Both the position numbers and the translations under genes were made by a program. Source: Pararge aegeria (taxonomy: Eukaryota; Arthropoda; Insecta; Lepidoptera; Nymphalidae). Taken from it: 64,000 nt of DNA. The stretch spans positions 9,042,501-9,106,500 of the forward strand of contig NC_053195.1 in assembly GCF_905163445.1 (NCBI RefSeq), read 5' to 3'. Positions 62,238-64,000 of this stretch are shown piece after piece. How positions within the stretch are numbered: position 1 is the first letter of the stretch; each line of letters begins with the position of its first letter. The notes below the pieces were generated by a model. It was given only the letters and a program-made list of their open reading frames with translations. It had not been told where the DNA came from and did not search any database.

Positions 62238-62603
62238 TCAATTGTCGAATGCCACTGTAGACGATTCCGTTGATTCATTGTCTTGGTTTATTGAAACAGG
62301 ATGCTCTAAAGCTCTGGCTAGCGGAAGATTGTGAAAAAAACTCAGAGCTATAGGAGTAAGCACTGTATCGCCTGTCATTCTTCTCAGCACTACTTCTCTT
62401 GGTTTCTCTACCTTTAATGGATATGTTGCATATATGGTCGGACTATATATTATTGAGGGGGTTATTATTCCAGGAGTATGCTTGACATCAATTCGTGATT
62501 GATGCGACACAGCACTCGGTGCTGCATATATCACTGGCAGTAGTTGACTTTTTACTTGATTTACCAAGTACCAGGAGAACAGAACTATTATTAGCTTAAA
62601 CAT
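62238..62603 (-). CDS. Small secreted protein with retinin-like motif (121 aa)
   Basis: Hydrophobic signal peptide (MFKLIIVLFSWYLVNQVKS, 1-19), then a short Ala/Pro segment and SHQSRIDVKHTPGIITPSII (33-52), Tyr-bearing IYATYP to 62, the same type of retinin-like motif as in the 60881 gene. The remaining half (63-121) is not low-complexity. It has a basic patch VEKPREVVLRRMTGD (RR at 74-75), a hydrophobic helix-like segment and an acidic Ser/Thr/Asn end (NQDNESTESS). KKRS is missing. The start is the first Met after a 24-nt predicted leader. It may be a divergent CPLCA member or a non-cuticular secreted protein that kept the motif. Confidence 0.75.
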   Translation of the reverse strand: MFKLIIVLFSWYLVNQVKSQLLPVIYAAPSAVSHQSRIDVKHTPGIITPSIIYSPTIYATYPLKVEKPREVVLRRMTGDTVLTPIALSFFHNLPLARALEHPVSINQDNESTESSTVAFDN

Positions 62604-62626
62604 TGTAGAGTCAATTACTTTATTAA

Positions 62627-62660
62627 TGTCGTGACGTTGAGAGGCGTCGTAGTTTTTATA
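62627..62660 (-). promoter_or_regulatory. Core promoter (TATA, weak initiator)
   Basis: TATAAAA on the minus strand at 62654-62660; by the cluster's 33-bp rule the start A is at 62627 (GACATTAAT context, not a TCAGT). Confidence 0.55.
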
Positions 62661-62664
62661 GCGG

Positions 62665-63430
62665 CATAACGGTTTTTATGCGTCGATTGCACGTAAGCGA
62701 TGAATTCAAGTTCACGGCCGATACGACAGGTTGTTGCATCACTTCGGGCCGATGGCCGGATTAAGATGCAAGCTTGAGCATTTCATATTACGGTTGATCC
62801 GTTATAGGATACAATACTGCATGTTGTTTGATTTTTCCCTATTTTGTCTCTAAAACGAAAAAAAAAATACTTACTTAGGTACGTCTTAGAAAAGTAAATT
62901 GGATAGAAGCAGGCGTTACTTTGCGGATTCCCATGATATACAATAAAAATGAAGCTTAATTTTCATTGTTTAGATAATATTTCTAAGCGTATTATTTTTA
63001 TGTTATTGTTGTTTTTTTTACGAATTCCGTGGGAAATGTTTGTTTTCCCGAGACGAAAAGAGAACACTATTTTACTCTCCGTTTTAACTATGCTCTAAGC
63101 TGAAAAATTATGGTAATTGGTTGCTAAGGTAGGGCGTGAAGGGAGAAACAAACACATTTCTTATTCGTTAAAATTAAGTTATTATTAATTACTCTTAATA
63201 CTTATTTTCTTAAAATGCACTGCAACATTCACTAAAATATTGTGCCCGCTCTATTTCCACGTTTAGAACTTCCTGCAATAAGGTGTGTATTTGAAAAATC
63301 ACAGCAGCGTCTATTTCCAACAAAGGAAGCAAATTCCGATATTTTTTCTGATGATAATGACTTTGTTCAATAGCGTGGCGAATTTGAGTATTATTAGGCA
63401 CTATTACTGTCACCGTGATTCAGAATCCGA
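62665..63430. other. Intergenic between divergent genes
   Basis: About 770 bp between divergent promoters. A minus-strand open frame at 63210-63413 has no Met and an in-frame stop just upstream, so it is not called. Confidence 0.5.
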
Positions 63431-63432
63431 AC

Positions 63433-63466
63433 TATAAGAGACAGGGGTTCGTACCAGGGAGCATTA
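63433..63466 (+). promoter_or_regulatory. Core promoter (TATA-like + initiator)
   Basis: TATAAGA at 63433-63439 and GCATTAGTTAG with start A at 63466; spacing 33 bp, leader 36 nt. This matches the cluster pattern. Confidence 0.65.
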
Positions 63467-63501
63467 GTTAGAATCTGTAGGTTGAAGTAATCTAAGTCAT
63501 T

Positions 63502-64000
63502 ATGTATCGTCTAGTGTGCTTGTTAGCTAGCCTTGCGCTCTGCAATGGAATCGCCGTATTACCTGTGGTTGCGCCAGCTGTACATGCTGTACATGCGCCA
63601 GTGCTGACCACTTACGTGGGTCATGGATATGGTCATGCAGGATACGGCCATGGAGGATACGGCCATGGAGGATATGGAATCGGCCATGGCTTCGTTGGAC
63701 AAGCTTTGGGACATCGCATTCTGAAGAGGTCGCCTACCTTCGCAGCTGGCATTGGTGCTGGTTTTGGAGGTCTTAATGGCGCTGGTCTTGGAGGCTTCGG
63801 AGGAGCTGGTGCTGGAGGCTTAGGAGGAGGTGGTGCCGGTGGATTTGGAGGTGCAGGTGCTGGTGGTTTTGGAGGACTTGGTGCCGGTGGTGCTAGAGGA
63901 TTTAGCGGAGCTGGTGCCGGAGGATTGGGCGGAGCTGGTGCCGGAGGATTTGGCGGAGCTGGTGCAGGAGGATTTGGCGGAGCTGGTGCCGGAGGATTTG
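63502..64000 (+). CDS. Gly-rich silk-like secreted protein, 3' end beyond window
   Basis: Open from ATG at 63502 to the window edge (166 codons, no stop). Signal peptide MYRLVCLLASLALCNG (1-16), then VVAPAVHAVHAPV and a His/Gly/Tyr block of GYGHG units (40-63). HRILKRS is at 71-77, after which the chain is almost pure Gly/Ala/Phe/Leu. An eight-residue unit GGAGAGGF (24 nt) becomes nearly perfect in the last 80 nt. The KRS site before the repetitive part parallels the other genes in the cluster. This could be a glycine-rich cuticular protein (CPG type) or an eggshell/silk-like protein; the sequence here cannot decide. It is partial at the 3' end. Confidence 0.8.
   Translation, partial: MYRLVCLLASLALCNGIAVLPVVAPAVHAVHAPVLTTYVGHGYGHAGYGHGGYGHGGYGIGHGFVGQALGHRILKRSPTFAAGIGAGFGGLNGAGLGGFGGAGAGGLGGGGAGGFGGAGAGGFGGLGAGGARGFSGAGAGGLGGAGAGGFGGAGAGGFGGAGAGGF

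Noticed and set aside
63210..63413. Minus-strand open frame with protein-like composition (HYHQKKYRNLLPLLEID)
   Set aside because: No Met in the frame, an in-frame stop just upstream and no splice acceptor between the stop and the open segment.

Overview
The window reads as a piece of a lepidopteran (moth or butterfly) nuclear genome. It is AT-rich, intron-poor where genes occur, and full of short retrotransposon and SINE debris of types common in Lepidoptera. These include a tRNA-headed SINE resembling Metulj of nymphalid butterflies, RTE-type LINE ends with GAT/ATG microsatellite tails, and Helitron-like termini ending in CTAG. The species cannot be named from the sequence alone.

Layout: 1-21,580 is essentially a gene desert made of decayed mobile elements and anonymous AT-rich sequence, with one doubtful coding fragment near 7.1 kb. 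From 21.6 kb to the right edge lies a cluster of 15 small secreted structural (cuticular-type) protein genes, all with a single uninterrupted coding exon. Orientations in order are + - + + + - + - + + - - + - +. Twelve genes (21.7-55.4 kb) belong to one family. Their shared features are an MFKLVVL-type signal peptide, an Ala/Pro/Gly/Trp-rich N-terminal arm, a near-invariant core (NYRGPLSLAPGQPANIL, then ADGRPLDTL and VNLDR), a basic KKRS/QKRS site, and a variable tail that in most members ends in Trp. Two of the twelve (30.6 and 34.6 kb) have lost the core cleanly, and two (50.8 and 54.8 kb) carry it twice. The last three genes (60.9, 62.2 and 63.5 kb) differ: two carry a short SHQSR(V/I)D motif like that of retinin-domain (CPLCA) proteins, and one is Gly-rich and silk-like and runs off the window.

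The genes look coordinately controlled. All 15 have a TATA-like box with its first T 33 bp (once 32 bp) before the predicted start-site A, and the 5' leaders are only 24-41 nt. Seven also share an upstream block: a TTTTTCCGAGTATGATG-like element, usually ATTGCATAG, and usually a CRE-like TGACGTCA about 70-78 bp before the start. The cluster grew by tandem and inverted duplication, most clearly the pairs at 24.5/27.4 kb and 39.9/44.1 kb, while the core appears unusually uniform at DNA level.

The most novel point is in the tails of this family. After the KRS site they show a strict five-residue periodicity (xxLxx, often A-N-L-A-A), up to 15 consecutive units in the 32.3-kb gene and 14 in the 39.9-kb gene. 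This resembles pentapeptide-repeat solenoids and would be an unusual architecture for a cuticular protein. Family assignments rest on motif recognition only; no database search was possible.
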